Made by a program: the position numbers and the translations under genes. Below the pieces are notes generated by a model. It had not been told where the DNA came from. It worked only from the letters and a program-made list of their open reading frames with translations, and did not search any database. From Cornus controversa (lineage: Eukaryota > Streptophyta > Magnoliopsida > Cornales > Cornaceae), in assembly GCA_026545225.1 (NCBI GenBank), contig CM048845.1:57016033-57080032 (forward strand): a DNA stretch of 64,000 nucleotides. Direction: 5' to 3'. This document shows positions 62,498 to 64,000 of the stretch, in pieces; the first letter of the stretch is position 1; every line of letters begins with the position of its first letter.

Positions 62498-62840
62498 CCT
62501 CACATGTAACTGACCAACAAATTTACCACAGTTTGCGAGACTGTTCGTCCTTGCTACTCTCTCTTTCCTCTCTTTCTATCTCTCTCTGTATATATGTATC
62601 TATATCGTAGACTTTATAAGAAAAGAGGCTTAGCTCCCGTAACTGTTGGTTCGAGACTCATCACATGACAGGCCTCGCATGTGACTGACAAACAGACTCA
62701 CCAAGGTTTGTGAGTCTGTTCGTCCTCGTTACTCTCTTTTCGCTCTCTCCCCTCTTTCTATCTTATCTCTATCTCTATATATGTATATATCTTAGGCTTT
62801 ATGATAAAAGACGCTTAGCTCCCGTCACTGTAGCAATTCT
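62498..62840. repeat. 175-bp tandem duplication
   Basis: Two units (62498-62672 and 62673 to about 62840) share CCTC(A/G)CATGT(A/G)ACTGAC, TCTGTTCGTCCT(T/C)G or close variants, a CT-rich run, TATATATGTAT and GCTTAGCTCCCGT(A/C)ACTGT. They are diverged but clear. They lie just past the presumed end of the Tat 3' LTR. Confidence 0.75.
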
Positions 62841-63486
62841 TTAAGTTCTTTTGTAATTGTACCACTACAAGTCCCTATCTATGTGAGTCCCTCGTATCAT
62901 ATAAAAATATCTAATATTTCTTGTTTGGTATCTATCTCCTGTCCCTCTCACAACTCTGTCGCGCTCTCTCTCTATCTGGAATCACAGCATCGGCGAGGAA
63001 CTCTCACAACTCTCATGCGCCCTTTCTCTGGAATCACTCCATCTCTTCTATCGGTGAGGAACAATATCATTGAAGGTTTGCTGACCTCCTCTTGATCCTT
63101 TCTTTGGTATTTTAATCTCTCTGATTATTATTTTTCTTTAAGATAATCTATTTTACTCGGCTTTTTTGTGTTGATTGAAGAAAATTAATTTTTCTCTTTT
63201 TGATATGGTGATTTGTTTTGTGGACGATGATCCTCAATTACACGGGATTTTTAATTTATGAACTCTTCTATGTTGTTGTTAAAGTTGTATTACTTGTAAA
63301 TTCTTACATAAAAAAGAAGAAGAAGGAAAGTTGTATTACATGTAAACGTGTGTATTAGTTCTAATCTCTCTAACCTGAAGTGGGTTTTCCCATTTTGAAT
63401 AAATATATTGTATTCAATTCAATGAGAATATTAATAATCATCAAAATAGCTCTCCTTTTTGTTATTCATTATCTTTATAGGCCGAC

Positions 63487-63523
<37 letters not shown>

Positions 63524-64000
63524 AAGTTAGTGTATGATTTGGCTTGGTGTGGATATCAACCCTAAACTTTTTCAGCCTCCAAGACTATACCATATGTTTT
63601 AAAATTTATCAGAATCTAATAATTGTTTTTATAATTCATGAATTTATCTTGATTTTTGTCTTACTCATTATCAAAATTCATTTTATTAACACTCTTATCT
63701 CTTTAGAATTTTAATGTGTTTGTTTATGCTTTTAAACTAATTTATCAATAAATGTGTCCAAATATTGTGGTTCTTGTTTCAAACTTTCTGAAAATTGAAT
63801 TTGACAATTTATTAAAATAGTTTTTATGTTACTCTTTTTTAAGCATTTTTTTTTGTTTGAATTCATTAAATTGGTGGTTTAAGAAGGTATTTTATCAATT
63901 TGCTCTTTTACTTATTTTGTTTTTAATAGATTGGACCTGTTGCTTTTATATAAGCAATTCACTTCATCATTCTTGGCTTTGTCCTTTTGATTTCTAAAGC
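62841..64000. other. Gene-free AT-rich end of the window
   Basis: No gene or element was recognised. It includes CT-rich words (62940-63055) that look like an extension of the preceding repeat, and a (TA)n run at about 63490-63519. Confidence 0.5.

Noticed and set aside
1-64000. tRNA, rRNA or microRNA genes
   Set aside because: None was recognised by eye. Short RNA genes could still have been missed, and a covariance-model scan would decide.

Overview
This is plant nuclear DNA, most likely from a eudicot. It is AT-rich with many AT, AC and AG microsatellites. Two host genes lie in the first 26 kb, both on the minus strand with many small exons and introns of up to about 3.5 kb. The remaining 38 kb is almost entirely LTR-retrotransposon remains stacked inside one another. 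No rRNA, tRNA, CRISPR array or bacterial-type operon was seen. The species cannot be named from the sequence.

Host genes. (1) Positions 12281 down to 1401 hold nine exons (about 591 codons) of an EXECUTER2-like gene, a chloroplast singlet-oxygen signalling protein. Its last exon lies beyond position 1. Its introns hold an RTE-type LINE fragment (about 4050-6010), a MITE (8367-8696) and, in the unfinished last intron or just past the gene, a 418-bp TRIM (194-611). (2) Positions 25627 down to 19237 hold a complete ten-exon, 362-residue gene matching SIS3 (SUGAR-INSENSITIVE 3), a membrane RING-H2 ubiquitin ligase. The 7 kb between them (12.3-19.2 kb) has no gene, only microsatellites, a 650-bp foldback element, a small MITE and faint repeat fragments.

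Transposon quarter (26-64 kb). A small Ty1/copia relic (27159-29020) with both LTRs and a 5-bp target duplication is followed by a hAT-like MITE and a probable solo LTR (30400-31162). Next comes a CCA-rich stretch split by a solo LTR (31870-33282), then a chromovirus LTR plus gag leader (33367 to about 38050) that is itself split by a second solo LTR (35042-37579). From about 38060 to 62.3 kb lies the 3' half of a Tat-lineage Ty3/gypsy element: integrase, an antisense plant-mobile-domain ORF, minisatellites, a polypurine tract and the start of its 3' LTR. A pair of same-family solo LTRs, one nested in the other (39971-47625 holding 42834-46770), and a full-length Tekay/Del-like chromovirus (51924-61159) have been inserted into it. 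Five of these insertions have exact 5-bp target duplications at positions read directly from the sequence, so their relative order is clear.

No undescribed gene system was found. The observations most worth following are the antisense mobile-domain ORF and minisatellites in the Tat element, the nested and mosaic LTRs, arrays of a shared palindromic motif in several LTR families, and complementary GA/CU repeats flanking exon 1 of the EXECUTER2-like gene. Exon limits, element limits and repeat similarities were all read by eye, with no alignment program or database.
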